From assembly GCA_041744375.1 (NCBI GenBank), contig JBGTLA010000160.1, forward strand, positions 1 to 64,000: a stretch of DNA of 64,000 nt, read 5' to 3'. Within the stretch, counting starts at the first letter, position 1; the number at the start of each line of letters is the position of its first letter. The notes beneath the pieces are model-generated. The model had not been told where the DNA came from. It saw nothing but the letters and a program-made list of their open reading frames with translations, and ran no database searches. This stretch comes from JBGTLA01 sp041744375 (GTDB lineage: Bacteria; Actinomycetota; Acidimicrobiia; Spongiisociales; ZC4RG35). The position numbers were made by a program, and so were the translations under genes. Shown one piece after another: positions 25,481 through 34,677 of this stretch.

Positions 25481-26163
25481 GCCGCCCTCGCATCGCGGTG
25501 GTGGCCCATCGCAGAGAGCTCGAGTCGCCGATCGGCCGGCATCACAGCCTGGCGGTGGACGAGAGGTACCTCGCCCGCCTCGACGCCGCCGGGGCGGATC
25601 CCATCGTGTTGTGGCCGGCGATGAGCGGACGCATGTCGGATGTATCCGACGGTGTCTTGTTGATCGGGGGTGGAGACGTTGCCCCGGCCGCCTTCGGGTC
25701 GACCGAGTCGGGGGATTCGATCGACCACGCGCGAGACGCCCTGGAGATGGAGCTGGTCGAGGTGTGCCGCCGAGATCGGCGGCCCCTGTTGGGAGTTTGT
25801 CGCGGAGCCCAGGTGCTCAACGTGGCCCTGGGGGGGACGTTGCGAAAGGTGAGCGGGCATCGCCAGGAGCTACCTCTGACGTCACCCGCTCACAGCGTGG
25901 CCATCGAGGCGGGGTCGATGCTTCACGACTTGGCCGGCTTGCGGAAGATGGAGGTCAACTCCTACCACGCTTGGGCCATCGACCGGCCCGGTGAGGCCCT
26001 GACGGTGGTGGGGCGGGGTCCCGACGGCACCATCGAAGCAGTGGAATCGACCGAAGCGTCCTGGTGGTGCATCGGTGTGCAGTGGCATGCCGAGTCCTTT
26101 GACGGGCACTACGCTGGCTTCCCGTTTGAAGGCCTGGTCGAGGCGGCACGGAGGTCTCGGTGA
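25477..26163 (+). CDS. Class I glutamine amidotransferase / gamma-glutamyl hydrolase (PuuD-like, peptidase C26)
   Basis: 228 residues, with a GTG start overlapping the aldehyde dehydrogenase stop. VLLIGGGDVAPAAFG is a PuuD-type oxyanion region. The nucleophile is the Cys in LLGVCRGAQVLNVALGG, and the His of the triad lies in IGVQWHAESF. Family members cleave the gamma-glutamyl bond of gamma-Glu-GABA-like intermediates to release glutamate, completing the ligation/oxidation/hydrolysis sequence of this operon. It is followed immediately by an isochorismatase-like hydrolase with another overlapping start. Confidence 0.88.
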   Translation: MSRPRIAVVAHRRELESPIGRHHSLAVDERYLARLDAAGADPIVLWPAMSGRMSDVSDGVLLIGGGDVAPAAFGSTESGDSIDHARDALEMELVEVCRRDRRPLLGVCRGAQVLNVALGGTLRKVSGHRQELPLTSPAHSVAIEAGSMLHDLAGLRKMEVNSYHAWAIDRPGEALTVVGRGPDGTIEAVESTEASWWCIGVQWHAESFDGHYAGFPFEGLVEAARRSR

Positions 26164-26795
26164 TGGATGTCACTCCCTTTTCCTTGCGCCCTCATCGACA
26201 GGGGCTGGTAGTCGTCGACATGCAGAACGACTTCGTGCGTGAGGGGGCGCCACAGGAGGTGCCGGATGCTCGTCGGATACTTTCGCAGGTGGCGCGTCTG
26301 ATCACGGCTTTCCGGGAGGCGGGCCGGCCCGTGTTCTTCACACGGTTCATAGCTGGACCCCATCGAACTCTCATGTGGGCCTTCTCGCCCGAGTGCACCG
26401 ACGAGATGCGTTCATGCTGGCGCGGTCACCAGAGGCAATACCGGGATCGGGGTGGTTTCCTCGAGGGTTTCGATGTGGTGGACGAATTGACACCGCGGCC
26501 CGACGAAGAAGTGATCGACAAGTTCGGGTACAACGCCTTTCACAACACGAACTTGGCCGATGCGCTCCGAGCTCACGATGTCACACAGGTAGTGGTGGCC
26601 GGGACCGTGACCCAGATATGCGTGGAAGACACCGTTCGGGGCGGATTCCACCTCAACCTGGAGATGGTGGTGGCGGAGGATGCCGTGGCATCTTTCGACC
26701 CGGAGCTCCACACGGCCAGCCTGAGAGGGATGGCGATGAAATATGCCATAGTGGCCCCCTCCCTGGAGATCGTGGCGGGCCTCAAGGAGGGGTGA
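26160..26795 (+). CDS. Isochorismatase-family cysteine hydrolase
   Basis: 211 residues, starting at GTG 26160 or ATG 26163. The Asp-Lys-Cys catalytic triad is visible: Asp in VVVDMQNDF, Lys in EEVIDKFGYNAF, and Cys in VTQICVEDTVRGGF. The family includes amidases acting on nicotinamide, N-carbamoyl compounds and ureidoacrylate. In this operon it could hydrolyse a small amide or carbamoyl product. It overlaps the preceding gene by four bases. Confidence 0.88.
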   Translation: MMDVTPFSLRPHRQGLVVVDMQNDFVREGAPQEVPDARRILSQVARLITAFREAGRPVFFTRFIAGPHRTLMWAFSPECTDEMRSCWRGHQRQYRDRGGFLEGFDVVDELTPRPDEEVIDKFGYNAFHNTNLADALRAHDVTQVVVAGTVTQICVEDTVRGGFHLNLEMVVAEDAVASFDPELHTASLRGMAMKYAIVAPSLEIVAGLKEG

Positions 26796-26819
26796 CGGCT
26801 TGACTGTGGAGACGACGAA

Positions 26820-27986
26820 ATGGTGAGCGTGCGCATTCCGCTCGAAGACGGGACTCTGAGCACCTATGCGCTGGGAGGCGCCAGGGAGTTCGCCCGTCCG
26901 AGCACCCCCCTGGTGAGCCGGCGAGCGTTTGCCGCAGTCCATGTCGTCGCCGACCCCTTGGCCGACAACAATTCGGCCTCCGGCCCCAACCTGGACTGGG
27001 ACGCCACGTTGGCTTTTCGGAGGCACATCTGGTCGTACGGTCTCGCCGTGGCCGAGGCGATGGACACCGCCCAGCGGGGGATGGGCCTGGATTGGGATAC
27101 CGTCCGAGAATTGATCAAGCGGTCCGTGGCCGAGGCCACCGCAGAAGGTGGCGAAATCGCCTGCGGAGCAGGCACAGATCAGCTCACCGCAGGACAACCG
27201 GTCACGCTGGAGCGGATCCTTGGCGCCTACGAGGAGCAGGTGGCCCTGGTGGAAGGCGAAGGCGGGCAAGCGGTGGTCATGGCCAGTCGGCATTTGGCGG
27301 CGACCGCACGCGGCCCCGACGACTATCACCATGTCTATGGACGACTCTTGTCCCAGGTCGAGCGACCGGTCATCATCCACTGGCTGGGAGAGATGTTCGA
27401 TCCCGCTTTGGCCGGCTACTGGGGCTCGACCGACCCGGATGCGGCCACGGACGTCTTCTTGGCCATGCTCGGCGACAACGCCTCCAAAGTGGATGGGGTG
27501 AAGATCTCCCTCCTCGACAAGGAGCGCGAGATCGACGTACGACGGCGGCTCCCATCCGGCGTGCGTCTGTACACAGGCGACGACTTCGACTACCCCGACA
27601 CCATTCTCGGAGACGAGACCGGCTTCAGCCACGCCTTCTTGGGTGCCTTCGATCTCATCGCTCCCGCCGCGTCCGCGGCGCTACAGGCTCTCGATGCCGC
27701 CGACGCCGCCGGATTTGGCGCCATTCTGGCCCCTACGGTCCCCCTCTCGCGTCACGTGTTCTCGACGCCCACCTTCTTTTACAAAACCGGTGTGGTGTTC
27801 ATGGCCTATCTCAACGGTCACCAGAACCACTTTCGGATGGTCGGTGGTCTCGAGAGTGCCCGTTCCGTGGTCCACCTCGCTCGCCAATTCGTGCTGGCGG
27901 ATAAGGCCGGCCTCTTGGCGGACCCCGAGCGTGCCGCCAGCCGCCTGGCGGCGCTGTTGGCGGTGGCCGGCATCGAGCCTCTCTGA
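26820..27986 (+). CDS. DUF993-family protein (DapA-like aldolase superfamily)
   Basis: 388 residues. Recognised by the pattern VVADPLADNNSASGPNLDWD, RPVIIHWLGEMFDPALAGYW and KVDGVKISLLDKEREIDVRR, typical of DUF993. These proteins are distant TIM-barrel relatives of dihydrodipicolinate synthase; the Lys in KVDGVKISLLD may be the Schiff-base residue. No reaction is established that I know of. It follows the isochorismatase gene by 24 bases. It is one of three DapA-superfamily members in this cluster. Confidence 0.8.
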   Translation: MVSVRIPLEDGTLSTYALGGAREFARPSTPLVSRRAFAAVHVVADPLADNNSASGPNLDWDATLAFRRHIWSYGLAVAEAMDTAQRGMGLDWDTVRELIKRSVAEATAEGGEIACGAGTDQLTAGQPVTLERILGAYEEQVALVEGEGGQAVVMASRHLAATARGPDDYHHVYGRLLSQVERPVIIHWLGEMFDPALAGYWGSTDPDAATDVFLAMLGDNASKVDGVKISLLDKEREIDVRRRLPSGVRLYTGDDFDYPDTILGDETGFSHAFLGAFDLIAPAASAALQALDAADAAGFGAILAPTVPLSRHVFSTPTFFYKTGVVFMAYLNGHQNHFRMVGGLESARSVVHLARQFVLADKAGLLADPERAASRLAALLAVAGIEPL

Positions 27987-27988
27987 GC

Positions 27989-29665
27989 GTGGTCCACCCC
28001 CACGGCGCCGCTGCTGCCGACGGCACCATGCCACGAAGAGTTAGAGCCGCACGATCGTCGGAGCCGGCCGACGTGGTCATCGTCGGTGCGGGTATCTCCG
28101 GCGGGGTGGTCGGTCGGCGACTCGCAGAAGAGGGCTTCTCGGTGGTGTGCCTGGAACAGGGAGAGTGGCGCGATCGATCCGAGTACCCCGGTCAGCGCCC
28201 CGACTGGGAACTCGCACTTCGCAAGCAATGGTCACCCAATCCGAACACCCGGTCCCTGGCCGAGGACTACCCCATCGACTCCTCGGCCTCTGAGGTCGAA
28301 CCGCTCATGTTCAACGCCGTCGGCGGTAGCACGATCCTCTACGCGGCCGATTGGTCGCGCCTGACGCCGGGTGACTTCCGGGTTGCGACTCTCGATGGCG
28401 TCGGAGACGACTGGCCGCTCAGCTACGAAGCGCTCGAGCCCTTCTACGACCGCACCGATCACGACATGGGTGTGTCGGGGCTGGCGGGGAACCCGGCCTA
28501 CCCTCGGGGTTCTGACCCGCCTTTGCCCCCGTTGCCGATCGGGGAGAGCGGCCTGCAAGTGGCACGCGCCCATACCAGGCTCCGCTGGCATTGGTGGCCG
28601 GGTACGAATGCCATCCTGTCGGCGCCGCATGAAGATCGTCGGCCCTGCGTCCAATGGGGAACCTGTATGCAAGGCTGCCCTGAGGGTGCCAAAGCATCCG
28701 CCGACCTGACCCACTGGCCGGCGGCCATCGCCAACGGCGCCAAGGTGATCACCGGGGCCCGGGTGACGCGTGTGCTGGTGGGTCCTCGGAGTCTCGCCAC
28801 CGGAGTCACCTGGGTGGATCGAGCTGGGAACGAGAGCTTCCAGGCCGCAGCGGTGGTCGTGCTGGCAGCCAACGCCATCGGAACGGCTCGGTTGCTGCTC
28901 CTTTCGGCCGGGCGGGATCACCCCGACGGTCTCGCCAACTCGAGTGGGCAAGTGGGCAGGCGCCTGATGATGCACCCCTTCGCCGTGGTCACGGGGGTCT
29001 TCGACGAGGCCTTCCCGACGTGGCAAGGCCACGTAGGCTGTCGTATCAACTCGATGGAGTTCTACGAGTCCGACCCTTCACGAGGTTTCGTGCGGGGGGC
29101 CAAGTGGAGCATGGCCCCGAGTACCGGTGGACCTCTCAATGCTGCGCTGCCGGCGCGCGCCGGGGATGTGTGTTGGGGTTCCGATCACCACCGCCGCGTC
29201 AAGAGTCGGTTCGGGCATTGTTTGAGTTGGGGGATCTTCGGTGAGGACCTTCCTGCCGTCGACAATCGAATCGAGCTCCATAACGCGCTGCGGGATGGAA
29301 GCGGCCTGGCGGCACCCAAGGTCAGCTATCGAGTGAGCTCGAACACGCGCCGACTGCTCGACTACCACGTGGCCCGGGCGAGCGAGTCTCTCGTCGAGGC
29401 GGGTGCCCACACGATCGAGAGCAGTCAACTCTTGCGCGAGTCGGGATGGCACCTCATGGGCACCGCCCGCATGGGTGACGATCCCGCCGGCTCGGTGGTC
29501 GACCAGTTCGGCCGAGCGCACGACGTCGAGAACCTCTATGTCGTCGACGGAAGCCTGTTCGTGACCTCTGGGGGGGTCAATCCCACGAGCACGATTTGTG
29601 CGCTGGCGCTCCGATGTGCCGAGCGGATGATCGAGGGTCGACGCTGGCAACGGACTCCGGCATGA
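27989..29665 (+). CDS. GMC-family FAD oxidoreductase
   Basis: 558 residues from a GTG; a start at 28028 (MPRRVRAARS) is an alternative. The FAD motif is VVIVGAGISGGVVGRRLAEE, with VGGSTILYAADWSR and the C-terminal HLMGTARMGDDPAGSVVDQF ... VDGSLFVTSGGVNPTSTICA containing the active-site His/Asn region. CVQWGTCMQGCPEGAKAS has a Cys-rich loop found in gluconate/sorbose dehydrogenase-type GMC enzymes. It begins 2 bases after DUF993 and is followed by a gluconate-2-dehydrogenase subunit-3-like gene. It may replace the PuuB oxidase. Confidence 0.9.
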   Translation: MVHPHGAAAADGTMPRRVRAARSSEPADVVIVGAGISGGVVGRRLAEEGFSVVCLEQGEWRDRSEYPGQRPDWELALRKQWSPNPNTRSLAEDYPIDSSASEVEPLMFNAVGGSTILYAADWSRLTPGDFRVATLDGVGDDWPLSYEALEPFYDRTDHDMGVSGLAGNPAYPRGSDPPLPPLPIGESGLQVARAHTRLRWHWWPGTNAILSAPHEDRRPCVQWGTCMQGCPEGAKASADLTHWPAAIANGAKVITGARVTRVLVGPRSLATGVTWVDRAGNESFQAAAVVVLAANAIGTARLLLLSAGRDHPDGLANSSGQVGRRLMMHPFAVVTGVFDEAFPTWQGHVGCRINSMEFYESDPSRGFVRGAKWSMAPSTGGPLNAALPARAGDVCWGSDHHRRVKSRFGHCLSWGIFGEDLPAVDNRIELHNALRDGSGLAAPKVSYRVSSNTRRLLDYHVARASESLVEAGAHTIESSQLLRESGWHLMGTARMGDDPAGSVVDQFGRAHDVENLYVVDGSLFVTSGGVNPTSTICALALRCAERMIEGRRWQRTPA

Positions 29666-29705
29666 CCCACTTCGGGGGATCGCCCGGAGTTGCGACGGCG
29701 CGCCG

Positions 29706-30152
29706 ATGATTCCGTCGACTTCTCGAGCCAGGCTGGCCGACATCGCCGATGAGTTGATTCCCGCGGCCGAAGGGATGCCTTCCGCCTCACAGGTCGGCGT
29801 GGCCCAACAGCAGCTCGAGGTCGTGTTTGCCTCACGACCGGATCTGGTAGAGCCCCTGCAGCGAGTGCTGGCAGTCTCGTTCGGCGGCTCGGCGGTGGAG
29901 TTCCTGGAGGCGCTTGCCCAGACGGATCCACCAGGCCACGAGGCACTGGTCCTGACCATTCTCGGGGGTTATTACACCAGCGAGCACGTCGCTGGCCTCC
30001 TCGGATATCCCGGTCAAGGAGCAACCGTGGTGGTCCCCGACGTCTACCCCTGGTACGTCGATGAGGGACTCCTGGACGTCGTTCTCGAGCGTGGCCCGAT
30101 CTATCGGCCGACACCGGTCGAGGGGAATGAAGATGCTCCTCGACCTGGTTGA
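29706..30152 (+). CDS. Gluconate 2-dehydrogenase subunit 3-like protein
   Basis: 148 residues. RLADIADELIPAAEGMPSAS, FLEALAQTDPPGHEALVLTI and LGGYYTSEHVAGLLGYPGQG fit the small-subunit family that accompanies GMC-type membrane dehydrogenases. I see no convincing Tat or Sec signal, unlike some relatives. It is 40 bases after the GMC gene, so the two probably form one enzyme. It is the last gene before the amidase promoter region. Confidence 0.75.
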   Translation: MIPSTSRARLADIADELIPAAEGMPSASQVGVAQQQLEVVFASRPDLVEPLQRVLAVSFGGSAVEFLEALAQTDPPGHEALVLTILGGYYTSEHVAGLLGYPGQGATVVVPDVYPWYVDEGLLDVVLERGPIYRPTPVEGNEDAPRPG

Positions 30153-30289
30153 CGGAGGTGGCCCCGTCGTTGATCAGGCAGCTGGTGGGGCTTGTGTCGC
30201 CCACGTGGTAGGAGCTGTCCAACCACGGTGACGACGGCCGGCTGAGGCCTGACGCCTGCGTGCACCCAGTACCGGGCGGGCGGCCGCTC

Positions 30290-30303
30290 AATGTTATATG
30301 ATC
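30290..30303. promoter_or_regulatory. Candidate GntR operator upstream of the amidase gene
   Basis: AATGTTATATGATC fits GAT-NN-TATA-NN-ATC at all but the first base. It lies 48 bases before the amidase ATG and contains an AT-rich -10-like core in otherwise GC-rich DNA. Shared with sites at 36435-36448 and 47868-47881. Confidence 0.5.
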
Positions 30304-30350
30304 GGGTCATCGACCGAATACGAATGTCGCCCGACCAAGGGGAAGCCCAC

Positions 30351-31832
30351 ATGGCTGTGCACGATGAACTGGCCTACGCCACCGCCACGGACCTCGCCGC
30401 ACGAATCCGTCGACGGGAATTGTCACCCGTGGAGGTGGTCGAGTCCACCATCGAAAGGATCGAGCGACGCAACCCCAGCCTCAACGCCTTCATCTACCTG
30501 GGCTTCGACGACGCCCGCCAGCAAGCGAAGGAGGCCGAGCAGGCCGTTGTGTCGGGGGCCGACCTCGGTCGACTCCATGGTGTCCCGACGGCGATCAAGG
30601 ACCTGTTCGACTTCAAGCCCGGTTGGCCCGCCACCTTCGGGGGAATACGGGCCTTCCAGAACTTCGTCGCCGACTTCTCCTGCGTCTTCGCCGAACGCGT
30701 CGAACGAGCCGGAGCCATCATCATGGGCAAGACGAACAGTCCCGTCATGGGGTTCCGCGGCACCTGCGACAATCCACTGTACGGTCCCACCCGCAACCCT
30801 TTCGATACCAGTCGTAACCCCGGCGGATCATCCGGCGGGAGTGCCGCCGCGGTTGCCGACGGCCTCGTTCCGTTCGCGGAAGGAACGGATGGCGGCGGCT
30901 CGATCCGGATCCCAGCAGCCTGGTGCGGGCTCTATGGTTACAAGGCTTCGTTCGGCCGAGTTCCCTGTGTCGTGCGTCCTAACGCCTTCGGCAACACCAT
31001 GCCGTTCATCTTCGAGGGACCCCTGACCCGCAACGTCGACGATGCGGCCCTGGCACTCAACGTGCTATCCGGCTACGACCCGCGTGATCCCTTCAGCCTC
31101 GACGAGGTGCGTGACTTCACGACCGCAGTGCATCGGTCCATCCGGGGAATGCGTATCGCCTACAGTCCCGACTTCGGTGTCTACCCCGTTGACCGGAGAG
31201 TTAGCAAGGTAGTCGCCGAGGCCGTGCAGGCCTTTGCCGAAGCCGGCGCCCATGTCGAAGAGGTGGAGATCGACCTGCCCTACGATCAACGCCAGCTGAG
31301 CGACCTGTGGTGCCGCCAGATCATGCTCGTCAATCTCGGTACGTTCGAGCACTTCAAGAGCCTGGGCATCGACCTCCTGGCCGATCACCGGGATGACTTT
31401 CCGCCTCAGTACCTGCGTTGGATCGACGAGGCGTACACGGCTGGAGCCGTGGACATCAATCGGGACTACGCCATGCGCACAACGGTGTACGACGCCATTC
31501 AGGCTGTTTTCGAGACTCACGACCTGTTGGTCACGCCGACCCTCGCTGCGCTGCCGGTGCTCAACAGCGATGACGGCAATACCACCGGGCCGTCGGAGAT
31601 CGAGGGTGTCGAGGTGGACGAGCTCATCGGCTGGTGCATGACGTACTTCACCAACTTCTCCGGGCATCCGTCGGCTTCCATTCCGGCGGGCATGGCTGAA
31701 GGGCTACCAGTGGGAATGCAGCTGATCGGGCGACGCTACGCAGACGATGACGTGCTGGCGGCGAGTGCCGCCTTCGAACGTGTGCGGCCGTGGCAGCACA
31801 CCTACCAGGATTGCCTGGCTCGACCGCTGTGA
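30351..31832 (+). CDS. Amidase-signature family amidase
   Basis: 493 residues from the ATG at 30351, preceded by AAGGGGAAG. The catalytic Lys lies in GVPTAIKDLFD, and the signature is NPGGSSGGSAAAVADGLVPF followed by EGTDGGGSIRIPAAWCGLYG, giving the Ser-cisSer-Lys triad. The family hydrolyses linear and aryl amides. A candidate operator lies just upstream, and the gene is overlapped by or closely linked to the next reading frame. With the acetamidase-like gene at 46 kb, it points to amide substrates for this island. Confidence 0.93.
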   Translation: MAVHDELAYATATDLAARIRRRELSPVEVVESTIERIERRNPSLNAFIYLGFDDARQQAKEAEQAVVSGADLGRLHGVPTAIKDLFDFKPGWPATFGGIRAFQNFVADFSCVFAERVERAGAIIMGKTNSPVMGFRGTCDNPLYGPTRNPFDTSRNPGGSSGGSAAAVADGLVPFAEGTDGGGSIRIPAAWCGLYGYKASFGRVPCVVRPNAFGNTMPFIFEGPLTRNVDDAALALNVLSGYDPRDPFSLDEVRDFTTAVHRSIRGMRIAYSPDFGVYPVDRRVSKVVAEAVQAFAEAGAHVEEVEIDLPYDQRQLSDLWCRQIMLVNLGTFEHFKSLGIDLLADHRDDFPPQYLRWIDEAYTAGAVDINRDYAMRTTVYDAIQAVFETHDLLVTPTLAALPVLNSDDGNTTGPSEIEGVEVDELIGWCMTYFTNFSGHPSASIPAGMAEGLPVGMQLIGRRYADDDVLAASAAFERVRPWQHTYQDCLARPL

Positions 31833-31846
31833 TTCGGGGCCACACG

Positions 31847-33082
31847 ATGGGAGCAAACCTGCGCACATCCATCTTCACGTTCGCCACCGACTTGCATGAC
31901 GAGGGCGTCGATTCAGTGCTCGAAACCGTCTCTGAACGGGGTGGAGTCGGCGGGATCACGATGGCGGTCTCGTATCACCACGGACGCGACGTCTTTCCTC
32001 ACAATCCGGCTCGCAAGATCCACTTCCTCGAGGGCGGGGCGGTCTTCTTCCGGCCGGAGCTCTCGGCATACGGGGGACGAATTCGGCCTCATGTGAGCAA
32101 GTTGGCACAGGAGCACGATGTCTTGGCCACCGTGCGCGCCGCCACGGAACGCCACTCGATGGAGTTGCATGCGTGGACGGTGTTCCTCCACAACACGACT
32201 CTCGGAACGAAGCACCCCGAATGCGCGGTGCGTAATGCCTTCGACGACGCCTACCTGACCGATCTCTGCCCGGCCAACCCCGATGTCCGTCGCTATGCGG
32301 TGAGTCTTGCAGCCGATGTCATGCGGTATCGCCCGGACACGGTGCTGGCCGAGTCGCTCCACTACCACCCACTCGAGCACGGATTCCACCATGAGCGTTA
32401 CTTCGTGGACCTGGGGGCATCGGCGAGGTTCTTGCTGGGACTTTGCTTCTGTCAGCACTGTTTGACTCGAGCCGAACACCACGGCATCGACGGGGAGCGA
32501 ACCAAAGAGGAGGCGCGAGCCCACATCCAGCGAGCGTTCGATGCGGTACCCACCGACGCAGGGGTGGCCGACGTTGAGCGCGAGGACGCACGCTCGCTCT
32601 TCGATGGCCGGCTGGGCGCCTACCTAGACATGCGCGCCGAAGCGGTGTCCACCCTCGCCGCCGACATCGCAGCAGAGGTCGACTCCCACGGTGGGCGGTT
32701 CACGTTCATGGACCTATCCGGCGCCGTGAAGGGATATGCGACCGGTCGTCCCGAAGGTGCCCCTGCACCGTCGATCGCCTGGCGCCTCGGGGTGGACATC
32801 GAGCAGTTGGCCGAGGTCTGCCATGGCATCCAGGCGATCGGCTATGCCTACGAGCCGGATCGGTTGCGCCTCGATCTCGGCGCATACCTGGAGCTCATCG
32901 ACGGTGGAGCCGACTTCTCGGTGGCACTGCGGCCGATGGACCCGGATTGCGACTCGGCCGACAACCTGGCCGCCAAGCTGGCGCTGAGCCGGGAACTCGG
33001 GTTGGTTCGCGCCGATTTCTACCACTACGGCTTCATGCGCTTGTCGACCCTGGACCTGCTTCACGAAGCCTTGACCGACTGA
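31847..33082 (+). CDS. Conserved-looking protein of unknown function, TIM-barrel-like
   Basis: 411 residues from the ATG at 31847; a GTG at 31829 that overlaps the amidase stop is equally possible. It has alternating beta/alpha character with aromatic- and His-rich active-site-like stretches (TMAVSYHHGRDVFPHN, LAESLHYHPLEHGFHHERYF) and a CxxC in LLGLCFCQHCLTRAEHHGID. Such FC-x-x-C motifs after strand 4 occur in some glycoside-hydrolase-like barrels. I cannot name the family. It is coupled to the amidase and runs 22 bases into the convergent deacylase gene. Confidence 0.65.
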   Translation: MGANLRTSIFTFATDLHDEGVDSVLETVSERGGVGGITMAVSYHHGRDVFPHNPARKIHFLEGGAVFFRPELSAYGGRIRPHVSKLAQEHDVLATVRAATERHSMELHAWTVFLHNTTLGTKHPECAVRNAFDDAYLTDLCPANPDVRRYAVSLAADVMRYRPDTVLAESLHYHPLEHGFHHERYFVDLGASARFLLGLCFCQHCLTRAEHHGIDGERTKEEARAHIQRAFDAVPTDAGVADVEREDARSLFDGRLGAYLDMRAEAVSTLAADIAAEVDSHGGRFTFMDLSGAVKGYATGRPEGAPAPSIAWRLGVDIEQLAEVCHGIQAIGYAYEPDRLRLDLGAYLELIDGGADFSVALRPMDPDCDSADNLAAKLALSRELGLVRADFYHYGFMRLSTLDLLHEALTD

Positions 33083-34677
33083 GCGCCCATCCTGCGGATC
33101 GAGTGCCCTGGGAGCCTGCCTGTGTGCACTCCGTCGTCCACCACGGGAACCCCGTTGACGATCACGAAACGAATGCCGGCGGGCGCTTGCCGTGGCTCCT
33201 GGTAGGTCCCGCGATCGGAGACTGTCTTTCTGTCGAAGCAGACCAGGTCGGCCGCCATGCCGGGGCGAACCAGCCCTCGGTCGGTGAAGCCGAGTCGCAT
33301 GGCCGGCAGCGACGTCATCTTTCGGACAGCCTGCTCGATGGGCAGGATGCCGAGCTCTCGGCTGTAGTGGCCGAGGTATCGGGGAAAGGTTCCCCACGCC
33401 CGGGGATGAGGTCGGTCACCGACCAGGATCCCGTCGCTTCCCGCCATGTGTGCCGGGTGGGTCATGATCTCCCGCACGTTCTCCTCGTTCCCTATGTGTT
33501 CGAGACACGACGTGCCCAGCTCCTCGTCCGCCAGTAGATCGCACAGGAAGTCGATCGGTCTCTGGCCGGCCGAGGCGGCGGCCTCCTCCATGCTCTGACC
33601 CACCAGATGGGCGTTGCGCGGGTGAGCCGTGCCGGAGATCACGATCACCGACCAATCGATGGGTATGCCCTGGAATCCGTCGGAGCCGGTCTGCTCGAGT
33701 TCTGCTCGAAGACGGTCACGCAGGTCGGGGTCGGCGAGCCGAGCCAGAGTCGCGTCGTGTCCGCCGGCCTGGAACCAGCTGGGAAGGATGGCATGGAGAT
33801 AGGTGGCTCCAGCGAGGTAGGGATAGCTGTCGAGTGTCACCTCGATTTGGTCGTCGCGGGCTGCGTCCACCATGGCCAGCAGTTCTCCAGCTCGACCACG
33901 ATTCACCTCGAAGCCGAGATGGGCGTGGGCGTAGTGGAGGGAGACACCCGACCTCCGGGCCACCTCTATGCAGGCGGCGTACGCTTCGAGGGCGTGGCTG
34001 CCGTAGTTGCGATGGTGGGGGCAGTAATAGCCACCGTAGGCGGCGACCACCTCACACAAGGCAACCAGTTCGTCGTCATCGGCATAGGCGGCCGGAGTGT
34101 ACGTCAGCCCCGCCGACATCCCCACGGCTCCGTCCTCGAGGCCGGTGGCGACTAGCTGGCGCATATGTGTGAGCTGGGCGGGGGAGGGGGAACCGTCGGA
34201 CTGGCCCATCGCCACCATGCGGATGGTGCCGTGAGGAACGAGGTAGGCAGCGTTGACGGCGATCCCTCGATCAAGGCGGTCCAGATACTCGCCGACCGTC
34301 CGCCAGCTCCAGTCGAACCCGGGCGGGTCACCGTTCCACCCTCGCAATTGGCGGCGTAGGTCTTCGAGTACCCCGTCGGTGACCGGCGCATAGCTCAAAC
34401 CGTCCTGGCCGAGGACGTCGAGTGTCACCCCTTGTTGCACCTTGGCTTCGTGGCCCGGATTGGCCAGGATCTGGAGGTCGGAGTGAGAATGCATGTCGAT
34501 GAAACCGGGGGCGACGGTCAGCCCGGTGGCATCTATCGTTCGCGGGGCGACCGATTCGAGTGTTCGGCCGACTTCGCTGATGCGGTCGCCGGTGATGGCC
34601 ACGTCCGCCCGAAAGGCGGGATTGCCGGCACCGTCCAGCACCTCGCCTCCGCGTAGGAGGAGGTCGGCCATGATCAC
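33061..34677 (-). CDS. N-acyl-D-amino-acid deacylase family amidohydrolase
   Basis: 538 residues; the GTG at 34677 overlaps the SDR stop, with an ATG two codons on (MADLLLRGGEVLDGAG). The metal site begins APGFIDMHSHSDLQILANPG. Also present are LHYAHAHLGFEVNRGRAGEL, THPAHMAGSDGILVGDRPHP (the Asp that acts as general base) and the C-terminal KMTSLPAMRLGFTDRGLVRP. This layout is that of D-aminoacylases and related D-hydantoinase-like enzymes that cleave N-acyl-D-amino acids. It is the last gene of the minus-strand operon with SDR and DapA-like genes. Confidence 0.88.
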   Translation of the reverse strand: MIMADLLLRGGEVLDGAGNPAFRADVAITGDRISEVGRTLESVAPRTIDATGLTVAPGFIDMHSHSDLQILANPGHEAKVQQGVTLDVLGQDGLSYAPVTDGVLEDLRRQLRGWNGDPPGFDWSWRTVGEYLDRLDRGIAVNAAYLVPHGTIRMVAMGQSDGSPSPAQLTHMRQLVATGLEDGAVGMSAGLTYTPAAYADDDELVALCEVVAAYGGYYCPHHRNYGSHALEAYAACIEVARRSGVSLHYAHAHLGFEVNRGRAGELLAMVDAARDDQIEVTLDSYPYLAGATYLHAILPSWFQAGGHDATLARLADPDLRDRLRAELEQTGSDGFQGIPIDWSVIVISGTAHPRNAHLVGQSMEEAAASAGQRPIDFLCDLLADEELGTSCLEHIGNEENVREIMTHPAHMAGSDGILVGDRPHPRAWGTFPRYLGHYSRELGILPIEQAVRKMTSLPAMRLGFTDRGLVRPGMAADLVCFDRKTVSDRGTYQEPRQAPAGIRFVIVNGVPVVDDGVHTGRLPGHSIRRMGAQSVKAS

